Assembly (NCBI RefSeq): GCF_000148995.1
Contig: NZ_GL538352.1
Coordinates: 930,001 to 994,000, forward strand
Reading direction: 5' to 3'
Length of the DNA: 64,000 nucleotides
Source: Listeria grayi DSM 20601
GTDB taxonomy: Bacteria > Bacillota > Bacilli > Lactobacillales > Listeriaceae
A program made the translations under genes and the position numbers. Of this stretch, positions 18,799-27,821 are shown in pieces. Position 1 is the first letter of the stretch. Each line of letters opens with the position of its first letter. The notes under the pieces were generated by a model. The model was not told where the DNA came from, ran no database searches, and saw only the letters and a list, made by a program, of their open reading frames with translations.

Positions 18799-19151
18799 TG
18801 AAAGTAAATGGTTTTTCTTTGCCACTAACGCTCTTTTTACTTCTTCTATTGCTAATTGCTTTTCAGGGCACTGCTCAACTATTTCAAATTCAATATCGCA
18901 CCGAGAAAATAATCCAAAAACAGTACCAAGCAAAAAGCCATTTACGACTTGGCTTAGAAAACCATCAAAAACAGCTTTCCACTGGCACCACAAATTTCAC
19001 TGTAGAGTATGCCAAAAATATTATCCGATGTCAGCTAGAAGAAAGTACCGAACAGTATTATACTTTCCAGGCTATCGTGAAACTCCCAAAAGAACAGTCC
19101 GTTAATTTAACCTTTTATTGGGATAAAAACAAAAAAGTTATTCACTTTTGA
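18798..19151 (+). CDS. comGG: Competence protein ComGG
   Basis: 117-residue last gene of the operon. It has a pilin-like N-terminus (MKVNGFSLPLTLFLLLLLL), but position +5 is Pro rather than Glu. Departure from Glu5 is typical of ComGG-type minor pilins, which cap rather than pack in the fibre. AAGGAAG precedes the ATG. The stop codon abuts the stop of the convergent lipoprotein gene with no space for a terminator between them. Confidence 0.85.
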   Translation: MKVNGFSLPLTLFLLLLLLIAFQGTAQLFQIQYRTEKIIQKQYQAKSHLRLGLENHQKQLSTGTTNFTVEYAKNIIRCQLEESTEQYYTFQAIVKLPKEQSVNLTFYWDKNKKVIHF

Positions 19152-20255
19152 TTAAAATTTATCGCTATCTTTTTCTAAGATTTGATATACCTTATTTGTC
19201 TTCAGATCTATTACTTTCCCATAATCATACCCATATAAAACGAGATGCTTATCCTCATTTGACAATAAAGGAGCATTATCCATTAGGTCAAGCAACTTCC
19301 GGTGCTTCCCTGTCTTAGGATCCACTTGTACCAATTGATATTCTTCCAATCCATTTTTCATTTTTCCGTTCTCATAGGGTGTAAAAGTCAAGAAAAGATC
19401 GGAGGTGAAATTGATATCAAAATAAGGAACAAAACTCCCTGCCTCGTCATAGGTACGAGGTGGTTTATATTCACTCAATGTTTCAAAACCAATATTTTTA
19501 AAATCATAAAGCAATCGCTTATCATCACTAAAATTACTAATAGTGACCAAGCTCGATTTATTACTAGCAAATTCCAACACATTTTCGGCAATCAAATTTT
19601 TGATAGATGTATCTCGGATGTCTTGTAGATATAGGTCCCCCTCATCTTCTTGTTGTTTTTTGCTATTATATAGAACAAGATTATCCGTATACCAGGTTAA
19701 AAAAGGCGACCCTGCATAAATATGTTTTGTTAGATTAGAATTATAGTCCCATAAAAAGGCCTTAAATCCCCAGTTTTGGTCGTAATTTATCAATAAGATT
19801 TTGTTCGGCGACTCCGCATTCCAAATAAAAGTATTGTTTGTTGGTTTTAATTCCTTGGAAGCCATCTCTTTTTTACTATGAATATCAATAATACGGATAG
19901 TAGACGTCTCTTTATTAGCAGAATCATAAATCAATAGAGCACTTTTATCAGGGCTGATTTTAACATCTGCAACTAAGTTCTTTGTTTGATAAATTTGCTC
20001 CTGTTTTCCCGTATAGAGCTGATACGTGTATAGTTTTGTAGTATTCTTCTCACTTGTTTGTATCAGTACAGTGCTATTAGATAACCAACCAATAACTCGC
20101 TTAAAGTTCACATTATTCGTCTTAAAAGATTGTATTCTTTTTTCTTTTTTTGGTAACGAAGGCTTCGGTTTCTCTCTTTCCTTGGAACACCCGCTAACAA
20201 AAAACAATGTACAACTGCATACAACAAGCGTAAGTAATAGCCATTTCTTCTTCAT
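19152..20255 (-). CDS. YqgU-like lipoprotein with predicted beta-propeller
   Basis: 367-residue secreted lipoprotein: signal peptide of about 22 residues with lipobox VSGC. The mature region has repeated segments of the WD40/TolB type (for example KISPDKSALLIYDSANKET, then IDIHSKKEMASKEL). This suggests a propeller exposed on the outer face of the membrane. In Listeria and Bacillus relatives a yqgU-like gene follows comG. No enzymatic motif is seen, so the role is unknown. The start has a GGGGGG ribosome-binding site. Confidence 0.78.
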   Translation of the reverse strand: MKKKWLLLTLVVCSCTLFFVSGCSKEREKPKPSLPKKEKRIQSFKTNNVNFKRVIGWLSNSTVLIQTSEKNTTKLYTYQLYTGKQEQIYQTKNLVADVKISPDKSALLIYDSANKETSTIRIIDIHSKKEMASKELKPTNNTFIWNAESPNKILLINYDQNWGFKAFLWDYNSNLTKHIYAGSPFLTWYTDNLVLYNSKKQQEDEGDLYLQDIRDTSIKNLIAENVLEFASNKSSLVTISNFSDDKRLLYDFKNIGFETLSEYKPPRTYDEAGSFVPYFDINFTSDLFLTFTPYENGKMKNGLEEYQLVQVDPKTGKHRKLLDLMDNAPLLSNEDKHLVLYGYDYGKVIDLKTNKVYQILEKDSDKF

Positions 20256-20314
20256 TGCTTACGCCCCCCATTTTGATGCTATTCTTTTTTACCCGTCAGA
20301 AGAGGAAATAAAAC

Positions 20315-20352
20315 AAAAAAAGGCGGCAATAGCCTTGTAACGCTATCACCGC
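20315..20352 (-). terminator. Terminator of the glucokinase/rhomboid transcript
   Basis: Hairpin between 20323-20333 and 20341-20352 with two central mismatches, followed on the minus strand by seven T. It lies just downstream of the glucokinase stop. Confidence 0.75.
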
Positions 20353-20364
20353 TTTTTGAAAATT

Positions 20365-21330
20365 TTATTCTTTAGGTAATACAAGCCAACCTGCCCCAAT
20401 AACGCCGGCATCATTTCCTTTTGTTGCGATGGACAATTTTGTCGACTCAAGTACAGTTGGGAAAACCATGCTTTCATAATATTCTCTAACTGGTCCTAAG
20501 AGTGCATCGCCAGCAGCAGATACACCGCCGCCAATAACGATCATTTCAGGATTTAACATGTTGCCGATATGGCTAAGAGCTAATCCTAGATAGAAAGAGA
20601 TTTGATCAATGACTTTTTTGGCTAATTCATCGCCTTCAGAAGCATATTCAAATACTAATTTAGAAGTAATCTTTTCTTCGCTCTCAATACTTTGCTTTAG
20701 TTTAGAATCGTCAGCAAATTCTTTGGCCATATCTTTTGCGACGCGCACGATTCCTGTGGCGGATGCTACTGTTTCTAGGCAACCCGTTTTTCCGCAAGTA
20801 CATTGGTAACCATTATGGGCTTCCACTGTTATATGACCTACTTCACCAGCAGCACCACGAACACCATGCAAAATCTGATTTTCAGCAAAGATTCCTCCAC
20901 CTACGCCTGTACCTAATGTAACAAAAACGACATTCTCGCCGCCTTCTCCAGCGCCTTTCCAACGTTCACCCAGCGCCGCCACATTCGCATCATTATCAAG
21001 CAGTACATGTAGTCCAGTTAATTTTGACAAATCTTCTGTTACATTTTGCTCTTCGGCCCAGCCAAGATTATAGGCACCTTTAACAGTACCCGTTTCATAA
21101 TTGACAGTTCCAGGTGTTCCCATCCCGATTCCGTAAATGGAATCCTTGGCAATATCAGCTTCAGAAAGTGCTTTATTGATGCTTTCCCCAATATTTTTTA
21201 CGATATTTTCGCCGCCATTATCGATATTGGTATCTACTGTCCATTTCTTTTCGATATCACCGTCTTTTGTCAAAATAGCTATTTTAGCTGTTGTTCCACC
21301 CAAGTCGACTCCAATGATTTTTTTGTCCAT
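20365..21330 (-). CDS. glcK: Glucokinase, ROK family
   Basis: Phosphorylates cytosolic glucose with ATP. 321 residues. Shows the N-terminal phosphate-binding loop GVDLGGTTAKIAI, the NDANVAALGE catalytic Asp region (about 103-112), and the ROK zinc motif CTCGKTGCLE (about 173-182) preceded by GEVGHITVE. Located as in B. subtilis yqgP-yqgQ-glcK: gluP, DUF910 gene and glucokinase are adjacent on one strand. AAGGAG lies at suitable distance. Confidence 0.93.
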   Translation of the reverse strand: MDKKIIGVDLGGTTAKIAILTKDGDIEKKWTVDTNIDNGGENIVKNIGESINKALSEADIAKDSIYGIGMGTPGTVNYETGTVKGAYNLGWAEEQNVTEDLSKLTGLHVLLDNDANVAALGERWKGAGEGGENVVFVTLGTGVGGGIFAENQILHGVRGAAGEVGHITVEAHNGYQCTCGKTGCLETVASATGIVRVAKDMAKEFADDSKLKQSIESEEKITSKLVFEYASEGDELAKKVIDQISFYLGLALSHIGNMLNPEMIVIGGGVSAAGDALLGPVREYYESMVFPTVLESTKLSIATKGNDAGVIGAGWLVLPKE

Positions 21331-21334
21331 ACCA

Positions 21335-21565
21335 CTATTCTCCTTTTAATGAATGTTTTATATGATTGTTTTGCTTTTTCTCTTTTAACAATTCTTGTTT
21401 CAAAATACCACGTGCTGTACCATAAAGATCTCGATCGAGAATATTATGTTTAAAAAGTTCTGTCAGTTCAAACTCCATCATTTCGATATCATATTCTCTT
21501 TTTCCGAGATAAACGATGATACCATGTTTTTTTAATAATTGAGCTACATCATAAACCGTTCGCAT
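21335..21565 (-). CDS. yqgQ: DUF910 protein, YqgQ-like
   Basis: 76-residue helical protein of the YqgQ family (TVYDVAQLLKKHGIIVYLGKR near the N-terminus is the conserved block). A three-helix bundle with possible nucleic-acid binding has been suggested for the family; function is not known. The ATG at 21571 is only two bases from GAGG, so the ATG at 21565 is preferred. It lies between gluP and glcK with about 5-10 bp on each side. Confidence 0.85.
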   Translation of the reverse strand: MRTVYDVAQLLKKHGIIVYLGKREYDIEMMEFELTELFKHNILDRDLYGTARGILKQELLKEKKQNNHIKHSLKGE

Positions 21566-21575
21566 TGGCATTGCC

Positions 21576-23114
21576 TCATTTTTCAGTATTTTTTAAGCTT
21601 TCATAATAGGATTTATAGATATCGTTATCAGCAAGTTGATTTGCGCGTTTTGCTTCGCGTAATGCTGCTTTTCGGTTACCTGTTTCTAAATAGTGGAGCG
21701 ACAACAAGTAATGGCTATTTGGCATTTCTGGATTCAGCTCAATGGATTTTTTCGCATAAATCCCGAGTGACTCTAAATTCTTTTCATGTTGGGCAATAGC
21801 ACCAGCAAACACATACGTATATTCATCTGCACTGTTGCTGCTGATCAATGTATTAATTAGTCTATCTGCTTTCTTATACTCGCCTTTATTAAGGTCGTCT
21901 TGGATAACAGCATTGCTCAGGGCTGGATCATATGGCTTTGTACCATTTTGATAGCCTGCATAAAGAAATAGCCCGATCAGTACCAAAGAACTCAGGCTAT
22001 ATAACGCCCGCTTCCAGTTGAAATATTGATTTGGCAAGGAAATACTGCCGGCGATCAAGAATCCACCTACTAAGCCGCCGATATGGCCCATCATATCGAT
22101 CTCAGCTGAAAACAACCCGATCAAAATGTTTACCACGACAAGTGTTGCAACATTGGTACCAATTGTTTTGGCATAAAGGTTGGGTTTTAAAACAACTAAA
22201 TAAAGCAAGGCTCCAAAGACTGCAAATACAGATGTACTTGCGCCAACAGATAAATGGTTATTTAATACAAAACTAGCAAGGTTCCCTGCAAAACCGCCGA
22301 TCAACAAAATTAGAGCAAAACGCCATTTCCCATAGATTTTTTCAGCCCAAGGTCCAACGATATAGAGCATTACTGCATTTGCGGCAATGTGCATCCAACC
22401 ATTGTGAAGAAACATCGGCGTGATGAGTCGCCACCACTCTCCAGCATATATGAGAGGATTGAATTTACCGCCCCATTTGATTAAATTAAAGGAATTAGTG
22501 GAACCGCCTGTAAATGTTAAAACAAGGAACATCAGCACGAGTAAGCCGATAAAGGTATATGTCACATAAGGCTTCTCTTTCCGTGCTTGATGCTGTTCCT
22601 CTTGAACACGCATCGTAATATAATTGATAACTTGTGTTCTTGCCTCTTCTACCATTTCTTCTGTAATAGTTTCAGGAATCGCGAGCTGTTCTTTTGGTAT
22701 TCCTAATTTCTCAGCGAAGTCAGTTAATTGCTGGTCGGTGTTCTCTTGGGTTATCAAAATATTTTCAGCAGTTACTTTTTTATTTTTTGATTGCACTTGT
22801 GTATGAAATAATTCTCCCGTATCACCGTGTGGTGGAAAAGGTGTAATATATACATTAAATAATGAGATCTTGGGTTTGCCTAATTGTTTTCGGATATTGT
22901 CTGCAATACGGAGCGTTTGAAAAACATCTCGATTTGCAGCGTTTGCCCAGCTAAGCTCTTTCATTTGCATCCTAATAATCGGGCGCGTCTTTTTAGTAGG
23001 ATTATCCAACCATAATTCTTGGCTTTCTTCATGTAAATGAATCAAACGATAATTTTCACTAGTTAAAAAATAATTTGTTAGATGCCAAAAAATATATTGA
23101 TCTTGGAAGCTCAA
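21576..23114 (-). CDS. gluP: Rhomboid intramembrane serine protease GluP
   Basis: 512-residue rhomboid protease. A soluble N-terminal domain (about 1-175) is followed by a membrane core with the Ser of GASTSVFAVFG (about 292) and the His of MGHIGGLVGGF (about 341) as the catalytic dyad, and the GWMHIAANAVMLYIVGPWAE block. The C-terminal 100 residues hold TPR-like repeats (SNAVIQDDLNKGEYKKADRL, then NPEMPNSHYLLSLHYLETGN). YqgP/GluP in B. subtilis acts in membrane protein quality control and glucose export. It starts with TTG. Confidence 0.93.
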   Translation of the reverse strand: MSFQDQYIFWHLTNYFLTSENYRLIHLHEESQELWLDNPTKKTRPIIRMQMKELSWANAANRDVFQTLRIADNIRKQLGKPKISLFNVYITPFPPHGDTGELFHTQVQSKNKKVTAENILITQENTDQQLTDFAEKLGIPKEQLAIPETITEEMVEEARTQVINYITMRVQEEQHQARKEKPYVTYTFIGLLVLMFLVLTFTGGSTNSFNLIKWGGKFNPLIYAGEWWRLITPMFLHNGWMHIAANAVMLYIVGPWAEKIYGKWRFALILLIGGFAGNLASFVLNNHLSVGASTSVFAVFGALLYLVVLKPNLYAKTIGTNVATLVVVNILIGLFSAEIDMMGHIGGLVGGFLIAGSISLPNQYFNWKRALYSLSSLVLIGLFLYAGYQNGTKPYDPALSNAVIQDDLNKGEYKKADRLINTLISSNSADEYTYVFAGAIAQHEKNLESLGIYAKKSIELNPEMPNSHYLLSLHYLETGNRKAALREAKRANQLADNDIYKSYYESLKNTEK

Positions 23115-23194
23115 AAAATTACCTGCTTTCTTATATTATTGCTACTTTACCTATTAATACTATACGCAAAAAAAACAGGCTTGTAAACTTTCAT

Positions 23195-23743
23195 CTACTG
23201 ATTTTCTCTTATTAAAAAGGTTACAGGAATATCATGAGCTTCCGGTTGAAAAGAATGGTATTGCTCATCTAAACACAAAGATATGCTAGTCCCTTGATAA
23301 TCTGCCAGAAAACGGTCATAAAATCCCCCACCAAAACCAATGCGGTAGTTTTCGGCGTTAAAAACAACTCCTGGTACCACAACGAGATCAATATCTGTTG
23401 GGGAGACTGTTTCAGCTGTTTCAAGTGGTTCTAGCAAGCTAAGTTTCTTTTTTTCTAAAGCATCATTTTCGCTATATTTTTTAAAAATCATTTCTTTTGT
23501 GGCGTTGTATGTTCTTGGCAACACGATTTGTTTTCCTTCTTGTAGCGCTTTCAAAATAATAGCTTCTGTCGCAATTTCGGGATGTCTCGCTAGGGTCGTT
23601 GCAATTGTCTGTGCTTCTTTCCATTCTTCCGTGGCGAAGAGTTGCCCGACTAAATGTAAACTGCGCGTTCTATGTAGATGCCTGTCGATTTTATGCAGCT
23701 CTTCTAAAACGGAATTTCTTATTTCTTGTTTTTCGCTCATCAT
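23195..23743 (-). CDS. 5-formyltetrahydrofolate cyclo-ligase
   Basis: ATP-dependent conversion of 5-formyl-THF to 5,10-methenyl-THF, recovering folate from a dead-end form. 182 residues. The C-terminal signature RIGFGGGFYDRFLADY (about 145-160) and the PGVVF segment before it identify the family. Two ATG codons stand together at 23743 and 23740; the second is spaced better from AAGGAG. The substrate arises from SHMT side reaction in the presence of glycine, which connects to the gcv operon in this window. Confidence 0.92.
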   Translation of the reverse strand: MMSEKQEIRNSVLEELHKIDRHLHRTRSLHLVGQLFATEEWKEAQTIATTLARHPEIATEAIILKALQEGKQIVLPRTYNATKEMIFKKYSENDALEKKKLSLLEPLETAETVSPTDIDLVVVPGVVFNAENYRIGFGGGFYDRFLADYQGTSISLCLDEQYHSFQPEAHDIPVTFLIRENQ

Positions 23744-23756
23744 TATCTCCTTCTAC

Positions 23757-23785
23757 AAAAAAACAACAGGCTGGTTCTCCTGTTG
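23757..23785 (-). terminator. Terminator of rpmG
   Basis: CAACAGG/CCTGTTG stem with eight-base loop followed by seven T on the minus strand. It ends the rpmG message directly before the ribosome-binding site of the cyclo-ligase gene. Confidence 0.8.
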
Positions 23786-23786
23786 C

Positions 23787-23936
23787 TTACTTTGTTTCGC
23801 GGTGTAATGTTACACGACGTAATCTTGGACAATATTTTTTAAGTTCAATACGTTCCGGATTTTCACGTTTATTTTTAGTAGTGATATAATTACGATCGCC
23901 ACACTCTGTGCATTCTAATGTGATATTGACACGCAT
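23787..23936 (-). CDS. rpmG: 50S ribosomal protein L33
   Basis: 49-residue L33 ([21 protein letters not shown] at the N-terminus, ending TLHRETK). Cysteines are at positions 9, 12 and 36, but the fourth position of the zinc-ribbon set is Leu (YCPRLRR). It thus has three of the four ligands of a zinc-binding (C+) L33. The ATG has GGAGGGG upstream in 23940-23947. Monocistronic, with promoter and terminator both visible. Confidence 0.95.
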   Translation of the reverse strand: MRVNITLECTECGDRNYITTKNKRENPERIELKKYCPRLRRVTLHRETK

Positions 23937-23982
23937 GCTTTTCCCCTCCAACTCTGACTGTATATATTATTCAACCTGTATT

Positions 23983-24011
23983 ATAATATCATTTTTATTG
24001 CGTTCATGCAA
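23983..24011 (-). promoter_or_regulatory. Promoter of rpmG
   Basis: Minus strand TTGCAT (24006-24011) and TATTAT (23983-23988) with 17 bp spacing, about 45 bp upstream of the start codon. Confidence 0.65.
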
Positions 24012-24124
24012 GAACTCTATAACTTTCTTTTCAATTTTTTTATAAATTAGATTTCAGATAGCGTTTTCTACTGATTTATGCTATAACTATTATTAGGGTT
24101 TAAGGAAGAGAGGTGTAAATAAAA

Positions 24125-24484
24125 ATGACTTCCGTAATCATTATTTTGTTGGTAGCAGCTGTTCTCTTTTTCATTCTATCATTCTTCCAAAAGAACGAGA
24201 ACAAACATATAGATGACAAGATAGATGAAATTGCTGGCCAATGGATGTTTGAGAATTTTGAACTCAGAAAAAGAGTAACTGATTTAGAAAAGGCGCTTAA
24301 ATTGGAATCACAAGAAGAAATTATTCCTGATAAGACGCCAATCACTCCAAGTGTTCGTGAATTATTAAAAAAACAAGTTATTACCTTGTATACTTCTGGC
24401 GTGATTGCTTCTGAAATCGCTGAACAATCCGAGCTTTCTAAGCAAGAAGTAGATGAGATTATAGAAGAATATTTGCGGCATTGA
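24125..24484 (+). CDS. Membrane-anchored protein with HTH-like C-terminus, unknown function
   Basis: 119 residues: a single N-terminal membrane segment (about 3-20), a charged coiled-coil-like region (ENKHIDDKIDEIAGQWMFENFELRKRVTDLEKAL) and a C-terminal stretch LLKKQVITLYTSGVIASEIAEQSELSKQEVDEIIEEYL. The last part has the length and pattern of a helix-turn-helix of the sigma-70 region 4/resolvase type. It follows AAGAGAGG. I recall a similar uncharacterised gene at this position in Listeria genomes (lmo1334 region). No function can be assigned. Confidence 0.72.
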   Translation: MTSVIIILLVAAVLFFILSFFQKNENKHIDDKIDEIAGQWMFENFELRKRVTDLEKALKLESQEEIIPDKTPITPSVRELLKKQVITLYTSGVIASEIAEQSELSKQEVDEIIEEYLRH

Positions 24485-24520
24485 TAGTAAAAGATAAATA
24501 TTAAAAAGGAGGATCCTTGC

Positions 24521-25021
24521 GTGAAAAAAAATCTACAAATGCTAGCATTGGGTTTTTTGATTTCTGCTTTGCTACTGTTTGTCTATGTGCAGTTCTTCTC
24601 TACAGATACGCAAGCCAATCAAAAGAAAGATACTGCTAATAGTACAGAAGTTAAAAAATGGAAACAAAAATATTCGGATTTATTAGCAAAACAAGAGCTT
24701 GAAAAAACGAAACAAGCTGAAGATTCTGCTAAAAAAGAAGAAGAACAAAAACAAGCGGATGCTAAAAAGCAAGATGCGTCAAAAAAAGAACAAGCTGAAA
24801 AAAATAAAGTGAAAAAATATACCCTTAGAATTGCCAAAGGTGACCCTTCTTCTAAAGCTGGAGAAGTTTTGGAAAGTGAAGGAATCATCAAGAGTGCTAA
24901 GGATTTCGATAAATTCTTGCGTAAAAATGACTATGAAAAATATGTTCGCGATGGTAAATATAAACTATCCAGTGATATGAGTTATGAAAAAATCGCGAAG
25001 ATCTTAGCGCATAAAAATTAA
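24521..25021 (+). CDS. YceG/MltG N-terminal-domain-like membrane protein
   Basis: 166 residues, starting GTG with AAAGGAGG upstream. One membrane segment (about 7-24), then a Lys/Glu/Ala-rich linker (about 40-100) and a C-terminal domain YTLRIAKGDPSSKAGEVLESEGIIKSAKDFDKFLRKND...YKLSSDMSYEKIAKIL. That domain resembles the small LysM-like part found in front of the catalytic domain of YceG/MltG endolytic transglycosylases. The catalytic Glu domain itself is absent. It may bind peptidoglycan or partner an MltG-type enzyme. Inference only. Confidence 0.72.
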   Translation: MKKNLQMLALGFLISALLLFVYVQFFSTDTQANQKKDTANSTEVKKWKQKYSDLLAKQELEKTKQAEDSAKKEEEQKQADAKKQDASKKEQAEKNKVKKYTLRIAKGDPSSKAGEVLESEGIIKSAKDFDKFLRKNDYEKYVRDGKYKLSSDMSYEKIAKILAHKN

Positions 25022-25023
25022 TT

Positions 25024-25073
25024 AAAAGCTGCCAATGAGCACGGAGTATTCCGTTTGTTGGCAGCTTTTATTA
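25024..25073 (+). terminator. Terminator after the YceG-like gene
   Basis: Twelve-base arms 25024-25035 and 25058-25069 plus an inner ACGGA/TCCGT hairpin. Short T tract on the plus strand. Confidence 0.7.
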
Positions 25074-25101
25074 TGGTTTTCATTGTCGAAACAAACATTA
25101 T

Positions 25102-25145
25102 AAAAAAGCCTGCATGAGCGTAATTGTTTCATGCAGGCTTTTTTA
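25102..25145 (-). terminator. Strong terminator of pnp, bidirectional
   Basis: Fifteen-base perfect arms (25103-25117 and 25129-25143) with A and T tracts on either side, so it can serve pnp on the minus strand and back up the plus-strand gene. Confidence 0.85.
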
Positions 25146-25148
25146 CAT

Positions 25149-27317
25149 TTATTTCGATTCTTTTTTATAAGGAGGCTTTTTCGTAAATGGTTTACTGTCT
25201 GATTTTGTTTCTTCGCCTTCTTTTTTCTCGATCAATGCTTTTCTGGAAAGATTGACGCGACCTTGGTGATCGACTTCAATGACTTTAACTTTGACTTCGT
25301 CGCCGAGTTTCAAGATGTCTTCCACTTTTCCGACACGTTCGTGAGCTAATTCAGAGATGTGAACGAGGCCATCTGTCCCTTTGAAGAGTTCAACGAAAGC
25401 TCCGAATTTTTCAATACGGCGGACTTTACCGGTGTAGATTTCGCCTACTTCTACTTCGCGGACGATATCTTCAATGATTTGGATGGCTTTTTTGTTCATT
25501 TCTTCATCTTGAGAAGCTACATATACTGTACCGTCTTGTTCGATATCGATTTTCACGCCAGTTTCATCAATGATATTATTGATTTGTTTACCACCTGGTC
25601 CGATAACATCTTTGATTTTTTCTGGTTTAATAGATAGTGTAACGATTTTCGGTGCATATGGTGACAATGTTTCACGAGGGCCGGCGATTGTCGCATTTAA
25701 ATGCTCGAGGATGTGCAAACGACCTTCTTTTGCTTGTTCCAATGCTTCGTGCAGGATCTGACGGCTTAGACCATCAATTTTGATATCCATTTGCAAGGCG
25801 GTAATACCATCTTTTGTCCCAGCAACTTTAAAGTCCATGTCGCCGAAGTGATCTTCCATCCCTTGGATGTCTGTCAAGATCGTATAGTCATCACCAAGTT
25901 TTACAAGTCCCATTGCGATACCTGCTACTGGTGCTTTGATCGGAACACCCGCGTCCATCATTGCCAGTGTAGAGCCACAAATACTTGCTTGCGAGCTTGA
26001 ACCGTTTGATTCCAATACTTCGGATACTAAACGGATCGTATACGGGAATTCCTCTTCGGAAGGAATAACGTATTGAAGTGCGCGTTCTCCTAAAGCTCCG
26101 TGACCAATCTCACGACGTCCTGGTGCTCGTCTTGGTCCTGTTTCCCCTACGCTGAATTGCGGGAAGTTATAATGGTGCATAAAGCGTTTATATTCTTCTG
26201 TACCGAGTCCGTCGATGATTTGATGTTCGCGTAACGGTGCCAAGGTACAAATACTAAGCGCTTGGGTTTGTCCGCGAGTAAATAGACCGGAGCCGTGGAC
26301 ACGTGGAAGCAGACCGGTTTCGGAAGATAATGGTCTGATTTCATTTACTTTACGGCCGTCGGGGCGGATTTTGTCTTGAGAGATCAAACGACGCATCTCG
26401 TCTTTTTCGATCATTTCAAGAATGTGAGCTACTTCAGCAAGAACAGCAGCTTCATCCTCTAATTCTTTTGCTTTATAAGTTTCTAAAATTTCTTCTTTGA
26501 CGTCTTCGATTGCTGCTTCGCGTGCTTTTTTCTCTTCTGTTTTGATAGCAGTCTTCATTTTAGCTTCGCTCGCTGCTTTGACTTCTGCTTCAAGTTCTGG
26601 ATCGCTGACAAAAAGTTCGATTTCACGTTTTTCTTTACCGACTGCTTGAACGATTTCTTCTTGGAATTTGCATAGACGTTTGATTTCTTCATGTCCAAAC
26701 ATGATCGCTTCTAGCATTGCTTCTTCGGAAACTTCTTTTGCACCAGCTTCTACCATGTTGATTGCTTCGTATGTTCCGGCAACTGTTAAATTGATATCGC
26801 TTTTCTCAAATTGTTCTGGGGTCGGATTGATCACGTATTTCCCGTCAATCAAACCAACATCAACGCCTGCGATCGGACCATCAAATGGAATATCGGAAAT
26901 GCATAAGGCGATAGATGATCCAAGCATAGCAGCCATTTCTGGTGAGCAATCTTGATCCACACTGAAAACTGTAGAAGTGATTTGTACTTCGTTACGGAAG
27001 CCTTCTGCAAATAATGGACGGATCGGGCGGTCGATCAAGCGTGCCGTCAATGTTGCTTTGTCGCTTGGACGTCCTTCACGTTTTAAAAATCCGCCTGGTA
27101 CTTTACCAACGGAATACATTTTTTCTTCATAATTGACTGTAAGTGGAAAAAAATCGCCCGGTCTTGGTTTTTTAGAACCTACTGCTGCTGTTAAAACAAC
27201 AGTGTCGCCGTAGCGGACAAGTGCTGCGCCGCTTGCTTGTTTTGCTAGTTGTCCTACTTCGATAGACAGTTTCTGACCTGCCCATTCTGTACTGAAAACT
27301 TGTTTTTCGTTTGTCAT
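25149..27317 (-). CDS. pnp: Polyribonucleotide nucleotidyltransferase (PNPase)
   Basis: Phosphorolytic 3'-5' exoribonuclease, part of the RNA degradation machinery. 722 residues with two RNase PH domains (N-terminal [17 protein letters not shown]; second core [10 protein letters not shown] and [18 protein letters not shown], with [22 protein letters not shown]), a KH domain ([26 protein letters not shown], about 560) and an S1 domain ([29 protein letters not shown], about 620). C-terminal lysine-rich tail. AAAGGAG precedes the ATG. The leader contains a large stem-loop (see separate entry). Confidence 0.97.
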   Translation of the reverse strand: MTNEKQVFSTEWAGQKLSIEVGQLAKQASGAALVRYGDTVVLTAAVGSKKPRPGDFFPLTVNYEEKMYSVGKVPGGFLKREGRPSDKATLTARLIDRPIRPLFAEGFRNEVQITSTVFSVDQDCSPEMAAMLGSSIALCISDIPFDGPIAGVDVGLIDGKYVINPTPEQFEKSDINLTVAGTYEAINMVEAGAKEVSEEAMLEAIMFGHEEIKRLCKFQEEIVQAVGKEKREIELFVSDPELEAEVKAASEAKMKTAIKTEEKKAREAAIEDVKEEILETYKAKELEDEAAVLAEVAHILEMIEKDEMRRLISQDKIRPDGRKVNEIRPLSSETGLLPRVHGSGLFTRGQTQALSICTLAPLREHQIIDGLGTEEYKRFMHHYNFPQFSVGETGPRRAPGRREIGHGALGERALQYVIPSEEEFPYTIRLVSEVLESNGSSSQASICGSTLAMMDAGVPIKAPVAGIAMGLVKLGDDYTILTDIQGMEDHFGDMDFKVAGTKDGITALQMDIKIDGLSRQILHEALEQAKEGRLHILEHLNATIAGPRETLSPYAPKIVTLSIKPEKIKDVIGPGGKQINNIIDETGVKIDIEQDGTVYVASQDEEMNKKAIQIIEDIVREVEVGEIYTGKVRRIEKFGAFVELFKGTDGLVHISELAHERVGKVEDILKLGDEVKVKVIEVDHQGRVNLSRKALIEKKEGEETKSDSKPFTKKPPYKKESK

Positions 27318-27353
27318 TTTTACGCTCCTTTAGGAAACGCATGGCTCACGGTC

Positions 27354-27471
27354 TAAACTTTATCTTGCATAATATGCTTCACGCACACCTTCATTCAAAG
27401 GCACACATAAATCCAAAAACCTAAGTCAAATTGCTTTGGGTCACGTTTTTGGATTCATGCGATAAAGTTTA
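27354..27471 (-). promoter_or_regulatory. Large stem-loop in the pnp leader
   Basis: Outer arms 27354-27364/27461-27471 (11 bp) continue with GCAT/ATGC pairs, and an inner stem 27411-27420/27445-27454 (10 bp) lies inside. The structure sits between the rpsO terminator and the pnp ribosome-binding site. PNPase in enterobacteria autoregulates through an RNase III-cleaved leader hairpin; similar control here is inference. Confidence 0.55.
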
Positions 27472-27500
27472 TCTGCCTGTGCCAGCTTTCCGATGATTTT

Positions 27501-27531
27501 AAAAAAAAGCGGGACATATCATCCCGCTTTT
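27501..27531 (-). terminator. Terminator of rpsO
   Basis: AAAAGCGGGA/TCCCGCTTTT arms (27505-27514 and 27522-27531) followed by T tract on the minus strand. Confidence 0.85.
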
Positions 27532-27540
27532 GGTTGGTTT

Positions 27541-27810
27541 TTATCGACGTAAACCTAAACGCCCAATAAGTTCGCGGTAACGTTGAACATCTTTTTTACG
27601 CAGATAAGTAAGTAAGTTACGACGGTGACCTACCATTTTCATTAATCCGCGGTAAGAATGATGATCTTTTTTGTGTACACGAACGTGGTCATTCAAACTA
27701 TTGATTTCTGCAGTTAATACAGCGATTTGGACTTCTGGAGAACCAGTGTCTGTATCGTGTACACGGTATTCAGCAATAATTTCGTTTTTACGTTCTTTTG
27801 TTAATGCCAT
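27541..27810 (-). CDS. rpsO: 30S ribosomal protein S15
   Basis: 89-residue S15, a primary binder of the 16S rRNA central-domain three-way junction. Begins [15 protein letters not shown] and has the conserved [13 protein letters not shown] and [25 protein letters not shown] blocks. The ATG at 27810 is preceded by AAGGAGGTGG; the frame opens three codons earlier at a GTG inside that element. It has its own promoter, a structured leader and a terminator. Confidence 0.97.
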   Translation of the reverse strand: MALTKERKNEIIAEYRVHDTDTGSPEVQIAVLTAEINSLNDHVRVHKKDHHSYRGLMKMVGHRRNLLTYLRKKDVQRYRELIGRLGLRR

Positions 27811-27821
27811 TCTTTCCACCT

